Source: Yoonia sp. SS1-5
GTDB taxonomy: Bacteria > Pseudomonadota > Alphaproteobacteria > Rhodobacterales > Rhodobacteraceae
NCBI RefSeq assembly: GCF_038443705.2
Contig: NZ_CP151767.2
Coordinates: 186,001 to 250,000 of the forward strand
DNA: 64,000 bases
Direction of reading: 5' to 3'
In this document: one piece after another, positions 1 to 8,728 of the stretch
Layout of the letters: each line of letters starts with the position of its first letter
How positions within the stretch are numbered: the stretch's first letter is position 1
The notes under the pieces: generated by a model
Database searches by the model: none
What the model was told of the DNA's origin: nothing
The model's input: only the letters and a program-made list of their open reading frames with translations
Made by a program: the position numbers and the translations under genes

Positions 1-1
1 C

Positions 2-487
2 GCCGATCTTATTCGCAGCGGGGCTGTCGGCGGGCAGGGGCCGCGGCTAGCGCTGCTGACCTTGGGGCAGGTGGTGCCCATGATGTCGTTCCTGCCCCGG
101 GCGGAGGTTCTGCGGCGGGATCTCGCGTTTCTTGCCGCACAGGATGCGGTGGCGTGGGTTGATGTCTCGGCCCCCGGTGACGGGTGTTCCTTTGCGCTAT
201 GCGATCCGGTGGCGGTGACAGGCGTTGTGCCGCCCGGAAAGAAATGGCCGCTGGTGATCTCGGCTGCATTTACCCAAAGCCTGTCACCCGCGCGGTGGAA
301 GGCGCTGCGCTGGCGGTTCTTCCGGCTGCATTTTCAATATCTCTGCGCCTTTGATCAGCCCAAGGATTACGACTATTTCCAGATCACCGCCGGCCCGGTT
401 TTGTTGGCAGATCGCTATCGGGACAGGCAGCCATCGAAATCCCGCATCGACGTCGCCGCCTCGAAATTCACCTCGCTCGCGCCATGA
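2..487 (+). CDS. Conserved hypothetical protein, 5'-truncated by the window edge
   Basis: The frame is open from the first complete codon of the window, so the start lies upstream. About 161 residues of the C-terminal part are visible. The protein is mixed alpha/beta with a segment GDGCSFALCDPVAVTG and the ending FTSLAP. I do not recognise a catalytic motif. Proteins of this kind are, to my memory, found beside P450 genes in Rhodobacteraceae and may be alpha/beta-hydrolase-like, but the visible part cannot prove that. Its TGA overlaps the ATG of the P450 gene by four bases (ATGA), so the two are probably translationally coupled and work in the same process. Confidence 0.7.
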   Translation, partial: ADLIRSGAVGGQGPRLALLTLGQVVPMMSFLPRAEVLRRDLAFLAAQDAVAWVDVSAPGDGCSFALCDPVAVTGVVPPGKKWPLVISAAFTQSLSPARWKALRWRFFRLHFQYLCAFDQPKDYDYFQITAGPVLLADRYRDRQPSKSRIDVAASKFTSLAP

Positions 488-1857
488 CAACCCCGTTGCC
501 CCCAAAGCCACCGTCGCGACCTGATAACGTCTCGCTGTGGCGGTATATGCGGTTATTCCGACAGGATATCCTTTCCGCGCAGCCCGCAAGGCTTTACGGG
601 GCATGGATGGCGGCGTTTCGAACGCCCTTCTTTCGCAGCTATCTGATCAATGACCCTGATCTGCTGCGGCTTGTGCTGTCCGAACGACCGGATGACTTTC
701 CCAAATCCGACCGGATCGGTGCCGGGTTACGCCCGCTGTTGGGCGAGAGCGTCTTTGTCACCAATGGCGAGATCTGGAAGCGGCAGCGGCGGATCATTGA
801 CCCCGCTTTCGAAGGCGGGCGTTTGCGGGACACATTTGCGGGGATCAAGGCCGCAAGCGATGCAGGTGCTGTGCGGTTGGCATCACGTGCAACGGGCGCA
901 CCCGTCGAGATAGAGGCCCTGACCAGCCATATCGCCGCTGACGTCATTTTTCGGACACTGTTTTCGATCCCGATTGAGGATGAAACCGCCGCCGCGGTCT
1001 TTCAGGCATTTCAGGCCCATCAGCAAAGTCAGCCGATCCTGAACCTTGCCGCGTTCATCCCCGGGCCGCGTTGGATGCCCCGGTTCTTCAATCGCAAGAC
1101 CCGGCAGACAGCACGCACGATCCGCAGATTGATCACCGGGATGGCTGACGCACGACAGGCGGCGATTGATGCGGGCGCTGCCCCTGATGATCTTGCCACA
1201 AAGATCATGACAACGCCGGACCCGGTATCTGGGACCTGCTTTTCCAAGGACGAAATGATTGACCAGATCGCGATCTTTTTTCTGGCCGGGCATGAAACCA
1301 GCGCCTCTGCGCTTGGCTGGGCGCTGTATCTTCTGGCGCTTTATCCGGACTGGCAGGACCGCGTCGCGGCAGAGGCGGCGGCCTATGATGGCAGCTTTGC
1401 GGGCTTGTCATCGCTGAAGATCACGCGCGACGTCTTTCGCGAAACATTGCGCCTGTATCCACCCGTGCCAATGATGGTGCGCCAGACGGTGCAGCCCGAG
1501 ATGTTTCGCGACCGGTCCGTGGCACCCGGTGCGCAGGTTGTCATCTCGCCTTGGCACCTGCACCGGCACACACGGTTCTGGGACAATCCTGACGGGTTTG
1601 ATCCGGCGCGCTGGGATGGTGACGCGGCACGGCAGGCGGCGCGTCATGCCTATCTGCCATTCTCGACGGGGCCGCGTGTGTGTAGCGGCGCTGGTTTTGC
1701 GATGATCGAAGGGGCTGTTGTTTTGGCCGGGCTTTTGCGGGCTTACCGGTTTTCGCTGGTCCCCGACAAAACCCCCGTGCCCATGGCGCAACTGACGGTC
1801 AGATCGCGTGCCGGGATCTGGCTGCGATTCGAACCACGTGACAAAACCGTTTCCTAA
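484..1857 (+). CDS. Cytochrome P450
   Basis: Soluble bacterial cytochrome P450 of 457 residues, a haem-thiolate monooxygenase. All the family hallmarks are visible: the I-helix oxygen-activating motif AGHETS, the K-helix ExxR within ETLRLYPP, and the haem-ligand loop FSTGPRVCSG with the cysteine near residue 400. There is no N-terminal membrane anchor. The substrate cannot be predicted from the sequence. No ferredoxin or ferredoxin reductase gene is adjacent in the window, so the electron donor must come from elsewhere. The ATG overlaps the stop of the upstream hypothetical gene, which points to a shared transcript. Confidence 0.95.
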   Translation: MTTPLPPKPPSRPDNVSLWRYMRLFRQDILSAQPARLYGAWMAAFRTPFFRSYLINDPDLLRLVLSERPDDFPKSDRIGAGLRPLLGESVFVTNGEIWKRQRRIIDPAFEGGRLRDTFAGIKAASDAGAVRLASRATGAPVEIEALTSHIAADVIFRTLFSIPIEDETAAAVFQAFQAHQQSQPILNLAAFIPGPRWMPRFFNRKTRQTARTIRRLITGMADARQAAIDAGAAPDDLATKIMTTPDPVSGTCFSKDEMIDQIAIFFLAGHETSASALGWALYLLALYPDWQDRVAAEAAAYDGSFAGLSSLKITRDVFRETLRLYPPVPMMVRQTVQPEMFRDRSVAPGAQVVISPWHLHRHTRFWDNPDGFDPARWDGDAARQAARHAYLPFSTGPRVCSGAGFAMIEGAVVLAGLLRAYRFSLVPDKTPVPMAQLTVRSRAGIWLRFEPRDKTVS

Positions 1858-1870
1858 ACCGCTTAAATTA

Positions 1871-1885
1871 TTAACATATTCTTAA
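1871..1885. promoter_or_regulatory. Candidate CtrA binding site
   Basis: TTAA, seven bases, TTAA: an exact match to the full CtrA box known from alphaproteobacteria. It lies in the 241-base gap after the P450 gene and about 215 bases before the ATG of the small gene at 2099. A further TTAA lies just upstream at 1863. The gap is AT-rich and so chance matches are more likely than in coding DNA. Confidence 0.45.
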
Positions 1886-2098
1886 CTTTAGCCGTAAATT
1901 TGAAACGCTGAGATCTAGAAATGCGGTGTAAATGCCTCAATTCGTTCACATTTGCGCCAAGTGCCGTGGCGATCCGCTAGACATAAAAGGGATTTTGTGA
2001 TCCAGTGGTGACGTAGAGTTAGTATCCAGTTGCCTTTTTTCCGCCGCATTGGTTAACAATAAGTGCGCACAGGGACGGGTTTTCAATCGGGGGATGAA

Positions 2099-2353
2099 AT
2101 GACCATCAGTATACCAGGTTCGACCAAGTTGGGACTGACAGCGCTGCTGAGCAAGAAGCGGCGCATTTCGACAGACGTGACCGGCAAGTTGAGCGCGGCC
2201 AAAAAGCCGCTTGAGGGACATGAAGTTGCAAAGCTGTTTCAGCAGAACGAAGCAGCCGCACGGGCCATGCGTCCGGCAAAACTGAACGACAATGAGAAAG
2301 AAGATCGCGCGCAGCTGAACAGCCTGCGTGGGGCGCTCTATTCCAAAGACTGA
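2099..2353 (+). CDS. Small hypothetical protein (84 aa)
   Basis: Small basic cytoplasmic protein of 84 residues without signal peptide or membrane segment. The ATG is preceded at a short distance by the purine-rich GGGGGATGAA. A GTG at 2063 in the same frame would add 12 residues but lacks a ribosome site. The C-terminal half is helical and charged (NDNEKEDRAQL). I do not recognise the family. It stands alone, with a CtrA-like site upstream, so regulation with the cell cycle or motility programme is possible but unproven. Its last 16 bases overlap the 3' end of the convergent ribbon-helix-helix gene. Confidence 0.65.
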   Translation: MTISIPGSTKLGLTALLSKKRRISTDVTGKLSAAKKPLEGHEVAKLFQQNEAAARAMRPAKLNDNEKEDRAQLNSLRGALYSKD

Positions 2354-2577
2354 TCGGGCGCGAGCGCGCGCGCTAGTATATAGACACGAATGGCCGATGC
2401 GAGACCGACATCTCCGCGGCCTTCGTCTATTTCAGAGGCAAGCCCATTGATTGTCTTGCCGCTGTCATCCGCGATTTTGCGGAACTGATCCCAGAAAATG
2501 TTTTCAAGCGACACGCTTGTGCGATGCCCGCGCAACGTGAGCGAGCGTTTGATCGGGCGGCTGTGATCAGTCTTCAT
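2338..2577 (-). CDS. Ribbon-helix-helix domain protein
   Basis: 79-residue protein with the pattern RSLTLRGHRTSVSLENIFWDQF followed by a helix and a short hydrophobic end, typical of the small RHH-type (PF13467-like) proteins of alphaproteobacteria. Such folds usually bind DNA as dimers; the target is unknown. The start codon lies inside the end of the DUF4169 gene (11-base overlap), and that gene in turn overlaps fumC, so the three form one operon in the order fumC, DUF4169, RHH. An autoregulatory role is conceivable but not shown. Confidence 0.85.
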   Translation of the reverse strand: MKTDHSRPIKRSLTLRGHRTSVSLENIFWDQFRKIADDSGKTINGLASEIDEGRGDVGLASAIRVYILARALAPDQSLE

Positions 2578-2746
2578 CGTCGAACTTCAACTGCGACAGC
2601 CGGTCCTGTGCCTGCTTCTCGCGCGCCGCATCCAAAAGCCGTTCGGCCTTGGTGCGGCCAAACCGGACAGCGTTTGCATCTGCCCTGGCTTTTGCCGCCG
2701 CCCGATCTTTTGCCTTTCTGGCCTGGTTGAGGTTGACCGGCTTCAC
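2567..2746 (-). CDS. DUF4169 family protein
   Basis: Very small, highly charged protein of 59 residues beginning at a [18 protein letters not shown], then a helical segment rich in Ala, Arg and Lys and the end LKFDDED. This matches the alphaproteobacterial DUF4169 family, whose role is unknown. The GTG overlaps the fumC stop by four bases (GTGA), and the stop lies inside the first codons of the RHH gene. This overlapping arrangement decides the start and indicates translational coupling. The protein is probably a single long helix with a disordered tail. Confidence 0.8.
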   Translation of the reverse strand: MKPVNLNQARKAKDRAAAKARADANAVRFGRTKAERLLDAAREKQAQDRLSQLKFDDED

Positions 2747-4134
2747 TTGGGGCCAATCATGTCCTCGGGGCGCACGACCTTTTCGAATGTGGCGTCATCA
2801 ACAAAGCCAAGCTTGATGGCTTCTTCTTTGAGGGTCGTGCCGTTCTTGTGGGCGGTCTTGGCGACGGTGGTGGCGTTGTCGTAACCGATGGTGGGGGCCA
2901 GTGCGGTGACGAGCATCAGGCTTTCGCGCATCAGCTTTTCGATCCGGGTCTTGTCGGCCTGAATGCCGGCGACGCAGTTATCGGTAAATGCCACCGCGGC
3001 ATCGCCAATCAACTGCATGGATTGCAGGACGTTATAGGCCATCATCGGCTTCATTACATTCAGTTCAAAATGTCCCTGTGACCCGGCAAAACCGACGGCG
3101 GCGTCATTGCCCATGACATGGGCGCAGACCTGTGTCAGTGCCTCGACCTGCGTGGGGTTCACCTTGCCCGGCATGATGGATGAACCGGGCTCGTTTTCGG
3201 GCAGCATCAGCTCGCCCAGGCCGCAACGCGGGCCAGATCCGAGCATCCGGATGTCGGCGGCGATCTTGTAGAGGCTGGCGGCCACTGTTTTCAACGCACC
3301 CGACATTTCGACCAGGGCATCATGGGCGGCCAGCGCCTCGAACTTGTTGGGGGCTGTGACGAAAGGCAGGTTTGTGATGTCGGCCATATTCTTGGCGACG
3401 GTTTCACCCCAGCCTTTGGGGGTATTCAGCCCGGTGCCAACGGCTGTCCCACCCTGGGCCAGTTCGTAAATAGCCGGAAGCACGGCCTTGATCCGCCGAA
3501 TGCCCATTGCAACCTGATGTGTGTAGCCGGAAAATTCCTGCCCCAGTGTCAGTGGCGTGGCATCCATTGTATGGGTTCGGCCGATTTTGATGATATCACC
3601 GAATTCCTGCTGTTTTTGCGCAAGCGCTGCATGCAGCTTGGCAAGCCCGGGCAGCAGAATATCATGTGCGGTGGTTGCGACGGCGATATGCATCGCGGTC
3701 GGGAATGTATCGTTCGAGGACTGCCCCATATTGCAATGGTCATTGGGGTGGACGGGGTCCTTTGATCCAATTGTGCCGCCAAGAATCTCGATGGCCCGGT
3801 TGCCGATGACCTCATTGGCGTTCATGTTCGATTGGGTCCCTGAACCGGTTTGCCAGACCACAAGCGGGAAATGATCATCCAGCTTGCCGGCAACCACCTC
3901 GGCGGCGGCGGCGATGATCGCATCGGCGCGTTCGGCGTCCAACTTGCCGCGATCCTTGTTGGCCATCGCGCAGGCCTGCTTGATCACCCCAAGGGCGCGC
4001 ACGATCGCAACGGGCTGCTTTTCCCATCCGATGGGGAAGTTCATGATGGATCGCTGTGTCTGGGCGCCCCAATACCGGTCCGCGGGGACCTCCAACGGGC
4101 CAAAGCTGTCTGTTTCGGTACGTGTTGCGGTCAT
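2743..4134 (-). CDS. fumC: Class II fumarate hydratase
   Basis: Fumarase C of 463 residues, which interconverts fumarate and malate in the citric acid cycle without an iron-sulfur cluster. The superfamily signature [11 protein letters not shown] is present, as is the conserved [13 protein letters not shown] stretch and the TFPTAMH region of the aspartase/fumarase family. Length is normal. The ATG at 4134 is preceded by AAGGGG at good spacing and begins [13 protein letters not shown]; the frame is open a further 20 codons upstream but without support. It is the first gene of an operon with DUF4169 and RHH proteins. Confidence 0.97.
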   Translation of the reverse strand: MTATRTETDSFGPLEVPADRYWGAQTQRSIMNFPIGWEKQPVAIVRALGVIKQACAMANKDRGKLDAERADAIIAAAAEVVAGKLDDHFPLVVWQTGSGTQSNMNANEVIGNRAIEILGGTIGSKDPVHPNDHCNMGQSSNDTFPTAMHIAVATTAHDILLPGLAKLHAALAQKQQEFGDIIKIGRTHTMDATPLTLGQEFSGYTHQVAMGIRRIKAVLPAIYELAQGGTAVGTGLNTPKGWGETVAKNMADITNLPFVTAPNKFEALAAHDALVEMSGALKTVAASLYKIAADIRMLGSGPRCGLGELMLPENEPGSSIMPGKVNPTQVEALTQVCAHVMGNDAAVGFAGSQGHFELNVMKPMMAYNVLQSMQLIGDAAVAFTDNCVAGIQADKTRIEKLMRESLMLVTALAPTIGYDNATTVAKTAHKNGTTLKEEAIKLGFVDDATFEKVVRPEDMIGPK

Positions 4135-4200
4135 GGTCGGCCCCTTGCGTTGTCTGTCACCGCTGGGTGTAAGCCGCCATTTGAGGGCGTGCAAGATGGG

Positions 4201-4680
4201 CTACTTGCGGAATTTGTCCAGACTGACAACTTCGGCTTCCTGACGGTCGCCCGGTTCATCGTCTTCGGGTTCGACCATTTCCTGCATGGGCGCTTCTTCG
4301 ACCGGCTCTGCCTCGTCCTCGGCATGTTCCTCGGTTTCAAAGCGCAATCCGAATTCCACTGACGGATCAACGAAGGTCTTGATCGCGTCATAGGGGATAT
4401 AAAGTGTTTCGGGATTGTCACCGAAATTCAGCGTGATGGTGAACCCTTCATTGGTGACATTCAGGTCATCAAACCAGTGCTGGATCACCACCGTCATTTC
4501 GCCCGGATACCGGTCTGACAACCAATCGGCGATCTCGACATCCGGATGCATCGTGTCAAAGGTAATGAAAAAGTGGTGCGCGCCGGGCAGGCCTTCCTTG
4601 GCGATCCGGCCAAGCACTTCCTGGATCAAGCCCCGCATCGCGCGGTGCATCAGATTTCCATAGTCGATTGAACCTGTCAC
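4201..4680 (-). CDS. sspB: SspB-family ClpXP adaptor (alphaproteobacterial type)
   Basis: 159-residue homologue of SspB, which binds ssrA-tagged and other substrates and hands them to the ClpXP protease. The N-terminal domain begins SIDYGNLMHRAM and includes HHFFITFDT and the IPYDAIKTFVDPSVEFGL core typical of the alphaproteobacterial form. A long acidic linker (about residues 115-145) ends in the short tail VVSLDKFRK, which in SspB proteins is the ClpX-docking peptide. Start is GTG at 4680, with AAGGGG upstream; the nearby ATG is out of frame. The gene lies 66 bases upstream of fumC on the same strand and may share its transcript. Confidence 0.93.
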   Translation of the reverse strand: MTGSIDYGNLMHRAMRGLIQEVLGRIAKEGLPGAHHFFITFDTMHPDVEIADWLSDRYPGEMTVVIQHWFDDLNVTNEGFTITLNFGDNPETLYIPYDAIKTFVDPSVEFGLRFETEEHAEDEAEPVEEAPMQEMVEPEDDEPGDRQEAEVVSLDKFRK

Positions 4681-4749
4681 GACATGTCACCCCTTGGTCA
4701 GTGCGTGGGATCAGCATAGGGGATTCGAAGGTAGAGTGAAGGGCCGATC

Positions 4750-6003
4750 TTATGCCCCGCCAGCAATCGCCCAGTGCAGCAATCCAACGCCCGCCAATGT
4801 GATCAAAACACGCGGCAATGACCACCCGCGCCATAGCAGAAGGATCGCAGCCACGACGGCAAGCCCCACCGCAACCGGATCAACTGTTCCGATCACAGGC
4901 CGGATCGTCTGCACCGGTCCCCAGACCAGCGGTTCAACGGTTCCAAAGAAGACATGTGCCGCAAACCACAGTGACAGATTAGCGATCACACCGACGACGG
5001 CTGCCGTGATAGCGGCCAACGCCCCGCGCAAACGCGGCCGTCCGCCCAGCCAGTCAATCAAGGGCGCGCCTGCGAAAATCCAGATAAAGCAGGGCACAAA
5101 GGTCACCCAAAGCGTCATCAACCCAGCCCAGAGCGCCATCGCAACCCCGCCCTCTGCAGCGCCCGCAACCATGCCGACAAACTGCGTCACCAGGATCAGC
5201 GGGCCGGGTGTTGTTTCCGCCAGGCCAAGCGCATCCATCATTTGCGCCGTGCTGAGCCATTGAAAGTCAACGACCACCTGCTGGGTCATATAGGCCAGCA
5301 CGGCATAGGCCCCGCCAAAGGTGACGACCGCAAGCTTTGAAAAGAACAGGCCGATATCGGTCAGAAAGGGCAGTTCAAGCATATATGCAAGGATCAGCGG
5401 TGCCGCCCAGATCGCCGCCCCGACAAGCACGATGCGCAGGCTGTGCCCAAGGCGGGCAGGCGGGGCCGGTGCTGCAGCAGGACCTGTAGTTGACCGCGCG
5501 GCACCGATCAATGCGGCCACGGCGATGACAAGGGGGAAGGGCAGGGCCAGAAAGAACAGGGCCATAAAGCCCGCCACGGCAATCAGCCCATCAATAGGGC
5601 CGGTCAATGCCCGGCCAGCCACCTTGATCAGCGCCTGAATGACGATGACGACAACGGTGGCCTTGATCCCCAGAAACACCGCCGCCACCCAAGCCAGATC
5701 ACCATAGGTGCCATAGGCCAAGGCCAAACCGGCGATGACAATTGCGCCGGGCAGAACAAACAGGCCACCGCCGATCAACCCGCCAAGGATGCCGCGCTGC
5801 TTCCATCCGGCATAGGTGGCCAGTTGCATCGCCTCTGGTCCGGGAAGCAGCATGCAAAATGACAGGGCGCGTAGGAATTGATCCTCGGTCAGCCAGTTGC
5901 GGGTTTCGACCAGCTCCTTGTGCATCAATGCAATCTGGGCAGCAGGCCCGCCGAATGACATCAACCCGATCCGTCCAAAGATCCGTATCAAATCGCTGAT
6001 CAT
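4750..6003 (-). CDS. chrA: Chromate transporter, CHR family
   Basis: Inner-membrane protein of 417 residues with two homologous CHR halves, as in long-chain ChrA. The first half carries IGLMSFGGPAAQIALM and the PGPEAMQLATYAG loop; the second half repeats this as VVTFGGAYAVLAYM and ETTPGPLILVTQFVG. About ten to twelve hydrophobic segments are visible. Members export chromate taken up through sulfate permeases. The ATG overlaps the stop of the upstream ChrB-like gene by four bases, so the two form an operon with a shared role in chromate resistance. Confidence 0.93.
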   Translation of the reverse strand: MISDLIRIFGRIGLMSFGGPAAQIALMHKELVETRNWLTEDQFLRALSFCMLLPGPEAMQLATYAGWKQRGILGGLIGGGLFVLPGAIVIAGLALAYGTYGDLAWVAAVFLGIKATVVVIVIQALIKVAGRALTGPIDGLIAVAGFMALFFLALPFPLVIAVAALIGAARSTTGPAAAPAPPARLGHSLRIVLVGAAIWAAPLILAYMLELPFLTDIGLFFSKLAVVTFGGAYAVLAYMTQQVVVDFQWLSTAQMMDALGLAETTPGPLILVTQFVGMVAGAAEGGVAMALWAGLMTLWVTFVPCFIWIFAGAPLIDWLGGRPRLRGALAAITAAVVGVIANLSLWFAAHVFFGTVEPLVWGPVQTIRPVIGTVDPVAVGLAVVAAILLLWRGWSLPRVLITLAGVGLLHWAIAGGA

Positions 6004-6797
6004 ACCCGTCTGTCCGCCGGCCAGTCATGGCTTTCGCTTTGCCCGTCGCGTGCCCAGCGATAGAGCGCATCATAAAGCCCCATGCCCGCCGCAAGCTGCG
6101 CGTTGTCGTCTTTATACATGCGCGACAACCCGACCGAGAGCGCCAGCAGCCCGGCGGCTTGCGGGGATTGATCATGTCGATTGGTGTCAGCCGCCCGTAC
6201 CACAGTGGCCAGCGCATCAAGGGCCGGATGTGACAACCCAAACTCTGCAATCATGGTGTCAAAGGTGCAGGCATCGCCCCGGTGGCTCCAGAATGTATCT
6301 TCGATATCAAAAGGGGTGGCATTGAACCGCTCTGCGACGGCCGTGACCTCTGCGGGCGGTACGAACAGGAATGTGGCGCCCGGGTCCACGAAGCGGCGGA
6401 TCAGCCAGGGGCAGGCGATCCGGTCGATCTTGGGGCGGTGGCGCGTGACCCATTGGTTGCCCGGTATTGCGGCTGCCGGGACCCGCGGCAGTTTGGCGTC
6501 GCGCCAGCCGTGGTTTCCGCCAGACAAGACCTGCGCATTGACGCCATTCGCGCGCAGCGATGCCGCCACACCATGTGAGAGCTTTGCGCCCTTTTGACAG
6601 ATCACCACAACTTCACGGCCCGCCACACGCGCAGTCAGCCCCGCCGGATCGTGGTGTGCATGCCGAAAGGCGGTTGGGATCAGGTAGGGGTCGTCGTCGT
6701 GGTCGTCGTCAATGCAGACATCGACCAAGATCGGGCATTGTGGCGTGCCGATCAGGCGCATGAGATTTGACGGGGATATTTCGGTAAACGCAGCCAT
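6000..6797 (-). CDS. chrB: Rhodanese-like / ChrB-domain chromate resistance protein
   Basis: 265-residue two-domain protein. Residues 1 to about 105 form a rhodanese-like domain whose active-site loop reads CQKGAKLSHG, with the catalytic-position cysteine present. From residue 115 follows the ChrB C-terminal domain, with the conserved RPKIDRIACPWLIRRFVDP segment, the HRGDACTFDTMI region and LSVGLSRMY. ChrB domains accompany ChrA in chromate operons, as regulators or enzymes; this form lacks the usual N-terminal DNA-binding part and has a sulfurtransferase instead. A run of acidic and histidine residues (DDDHDDD) near residue 26 is unusual. AAAGG precedes the ATG. Confidence 0.88.
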   Translation of the reverse strand: MAAFTEISPSNLMRLIGTPQCPILVDVCIDDDHDDDPYLIPTAFRHAHHDPAGLTARVAGREVVVICQKGAKLSHGVAASLRANGVNAQVLSGGNHGWRDAKLPRVPAAAIPGNQWVTRHRPKIDRIACPWLIRRFVDPGATFLFVPPAEVTAVAERFNATPFDIEDTFWSHRGDACTFDTMIAEFGLSHPALDALATVVRAADTNRHDQSPQAAGLLALSVGLSRMYKDDNAQLAAGMGLYDALYRWARDGQSESHDWPADRRV

Positions 6798-6908
6798 GAT
6801 GCATCCTTTCTGAAGCGGTCAGTGGATGCGATACTTTGGCCTTGGCCTTACGGGGCGTTCGCGGACCCCATGTCATGGTTGTGCGCAATCCGGCATGAGG
6901 CGTCAAGC

Positions 6909-7565
6909 CTATCCAACGATGCGGCTGATCTCGCGCAGGATCTTGTCCCGGATGGCGGCGGGATATTCGCGATGGGTGCGGGCGGTGATGACAAAGCCGT
7001 CCCGGGTGATCACGGCGCTGCGGTAGAAATTGGTGATGGCAAGGCCCATCAATTCAATTGCAATCCCGTTGATGGTCACGCCTGCGCGTTCGGCTGCTTG
7101 CCGGGCGGCGCGCACATCCGAGCCACCATTTGGGGTGCCGTCGCCCGAGACGTCAATCACCTTGCGGGTGCAATCGGGAACCGCATCAAAAAGCGGCAGC
7201 GAGAAGTAAATCGCCTCTGCCGGGGCGGTGTCGGACAGCACAAAAGCGCGCTCCATCAGTCGGGCCTGTGTGGCGAGAATATCGGCATCAAGCGCGGTCC
7301 GGATGCGCCGCCAGGGGATCGAGACCGTCTGCCGATCAACGCCCGACCATTGCACAACCGTGACAGCCACATTGGTCCGGATCATGGTCTCGACAATCTC
7401 GGGGTCGCGCAACGCATCTGCCAGCCCGTCGGTCTGTAGCCGGTATTCGGCGGGGTCGATGGAATTCGACACATCAATGGTGAGAATCAGGGCCGTTTCA
7501 CAGGCAGATGCGATAGCGGGGATCAGTCCCCAGCAGGACAACGTCAACAATCGAATGAATTTCAT
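6909..7565 (-). CDS. Secreted DUF1194 (von Willebrand A-like) protein
   Basis: 218-residue protein with an N-terminal signal peptide (MKFIRLLTLSCWGLIPAIASA) and then a von Willebrand A-like domain of the DUF1194 type. The metal-binding DVSNSID motif (DxSxS) stands at the first beta strand and VIDVSGDGTPNGG later in the domain. Such proteins are probably periplasmic and bind partners through a metal ion; their role is unknown. The ATG at 7565 has AGGA at good spacing and directly starts the signal peptide; an upstream extension of 15 codons is not supported. Neighbours give no functional clue. Confidence 0.88.
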   Translation of the reverse strand: MKFIRLLTLSCWGLIPAIASACETALILTIDVSNSIDPAEYRLQTDGLADALRDPEIVETMIRTNVAVTVVQWSGVDRQTVSIPWRRIRTALDADILATQARLMERAFVLSDTAPAEAIYFSLPLFDAVPDCTRKVIDVSGDGTPNGGSDVRAARQAAERAGVTINGIAIELMGLAITNFYRSAVITRDGFVITARTHREYPAAIRDKILREISRIVG

Positions 7566-7783
7566 AAAATCATCCTGCGAAACATGTACGATCAATTCAA
7601 GTCGCATCAATGTGACGTAGGGGAAAGGTCGTTTTTACGGTTTCTTCCCACGTTCTGCCCAATTCTGCCCAGAAGTCGGCGCATTTGCGCGTGAGACAGT
7701 GACACTAACAACAACTTCAGCGCGTTTTCGACCACCACTCACACCGGGTCGTCAGCGTGTCATGCGACAGAAAAGGTCCTCTC

Positions 7784-8674
7784 ATGCCCAACAAGCGTTC
7801 CATCCGTCTTTCATCCATGGCCGTGCTGGCCGCAATCGGCACCACATTTGGCGCGGCATCTGCGGCGGAAGAGGGCGCTGCCCAATCCCAGCTGATCATG
7901 ACCAGCGCATTGAACAGCTTTGTCCATCAGACCGTCGCATCGGCCTGCATGATCAACGCGGATGTCGCCGTTCAGACCGAGATGCAGGAGCTCGCCGATA
8001 TGCGCAACACATTCAACGCGCATCTGACAACCTTGGTCGCTGATGGGAAAATCGCCGAGGATGACGCGGTTTTTGTCGGATGGCGCCCGTTTGACGAATC
8101 CATCAGCATGATCCTCGCCGGTGATCGCCCCGACGCCTATATCAAAACCATGAAAAAAGCCCAGCCCGCGCTGGAATTTGCGACCCTCGCCCTGCTTGAT
8201 GAAAGTGTGAACGCCTACGGCGAAGCAGAGGGTGCGACGACCTCAGAGATCCTGACGCTTGATCTGCTGGAACGGCAGGACATCCTGATCCACAAGATCA
8301 AGCTGCAAGCCTGCGAAATGGCGGCTGAGACGCCAAGCGTCGAGGCCAAAGCGACATTGGATGACCTTGTCGATCTTTACCAGGTCAGCCTGACGGCGCT
8401 GACCAACGGCATGCCAGAGGTCGGCATCGCCGCCCCAACGGATTATGCCGCAAATCAGGTTCTTGCCGCGGCTTCCTTTGACTGGCGCAACATGCAGCCC
8501 GTCTTGCAGAGCATTGCTGAGAACGGCACCGCCACCAGCACCGAGCTACACGGCTTGCAGGTCCGCAGCACGACGCTAGGCAATCGGATGGCCGCATTGG
8601 GCGACATCTATCTTGCACCCGCCGTGGACGACGCCGCCCCTCGCGTGGCATCACTGGTTGGGGCCGCCGACTAA
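7784..8674 (+). CDS. Secreted hypothetical protein, helical
   Basis: 296-residue protein with a signal peptide (basic start MPNKRSIRLSS, hydrophobic stretch, cleavage near ASAAEE), followed by an all-helical mature part. Two similar halves can be suspected: each contains a conserved cysteine in an alanine-rich helix (VASACMINADVAVQTEMQEL and KLQACEMAAETP). The arrangement recalls the ligand-binding helices of PilJ-type chemoreceptor N-termini, but no transmembrane or signalling part follows. Function unknown. The ATG at 7784 has AAAGG upstream and places the signal peptide correctly; the frame is open nine codons further. A strong terminator follows. Confidence 0.8.
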   Translation: MPNKRSIRLSSMAVLAAIGTTFGAASAAEEGAAQSQLIMTSALNSFVHQTVASACMINADVAVQTEMQELADMRNTFNAHLTTLVADGKIAEDDAVFVGWRPFDESISMILAGDRPDAYIKTMKKAQPALEFATLALLDESVNAYGEAEGATTSEILTLDLLERQDILIHKIKLQACEMAAETPSVEAKATLDDLVDLYQVSLTALTNGMPEVGIAAPTDYAANQVLAAASFDWRNMQPVLQSIAENGTATSTELHGLQVRSTTLGNRMAALGDIYLAPAVDDAAPRVASLVGAAD

Positions 8675-8698
8675 CAGCGGCCTGTCCGCAAGCATTCA

Positions 8699-8726
8699 AG
8701 CCACCGCAACAGCGGTGGCTTTTTTT
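8699..8726 (+). terminator. Rho-independent terminator
   Basis: Perfect 9-bp stem (AGCCACCGC / GCGGTGGCT) with a 4-base loop, followed by a run of T. It lies 25 bases after the stop of the secreted helical protein, between it and the convergent methyltransferase gene. Confidence 0.92.
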
Positions 8727-8728
8727 GT

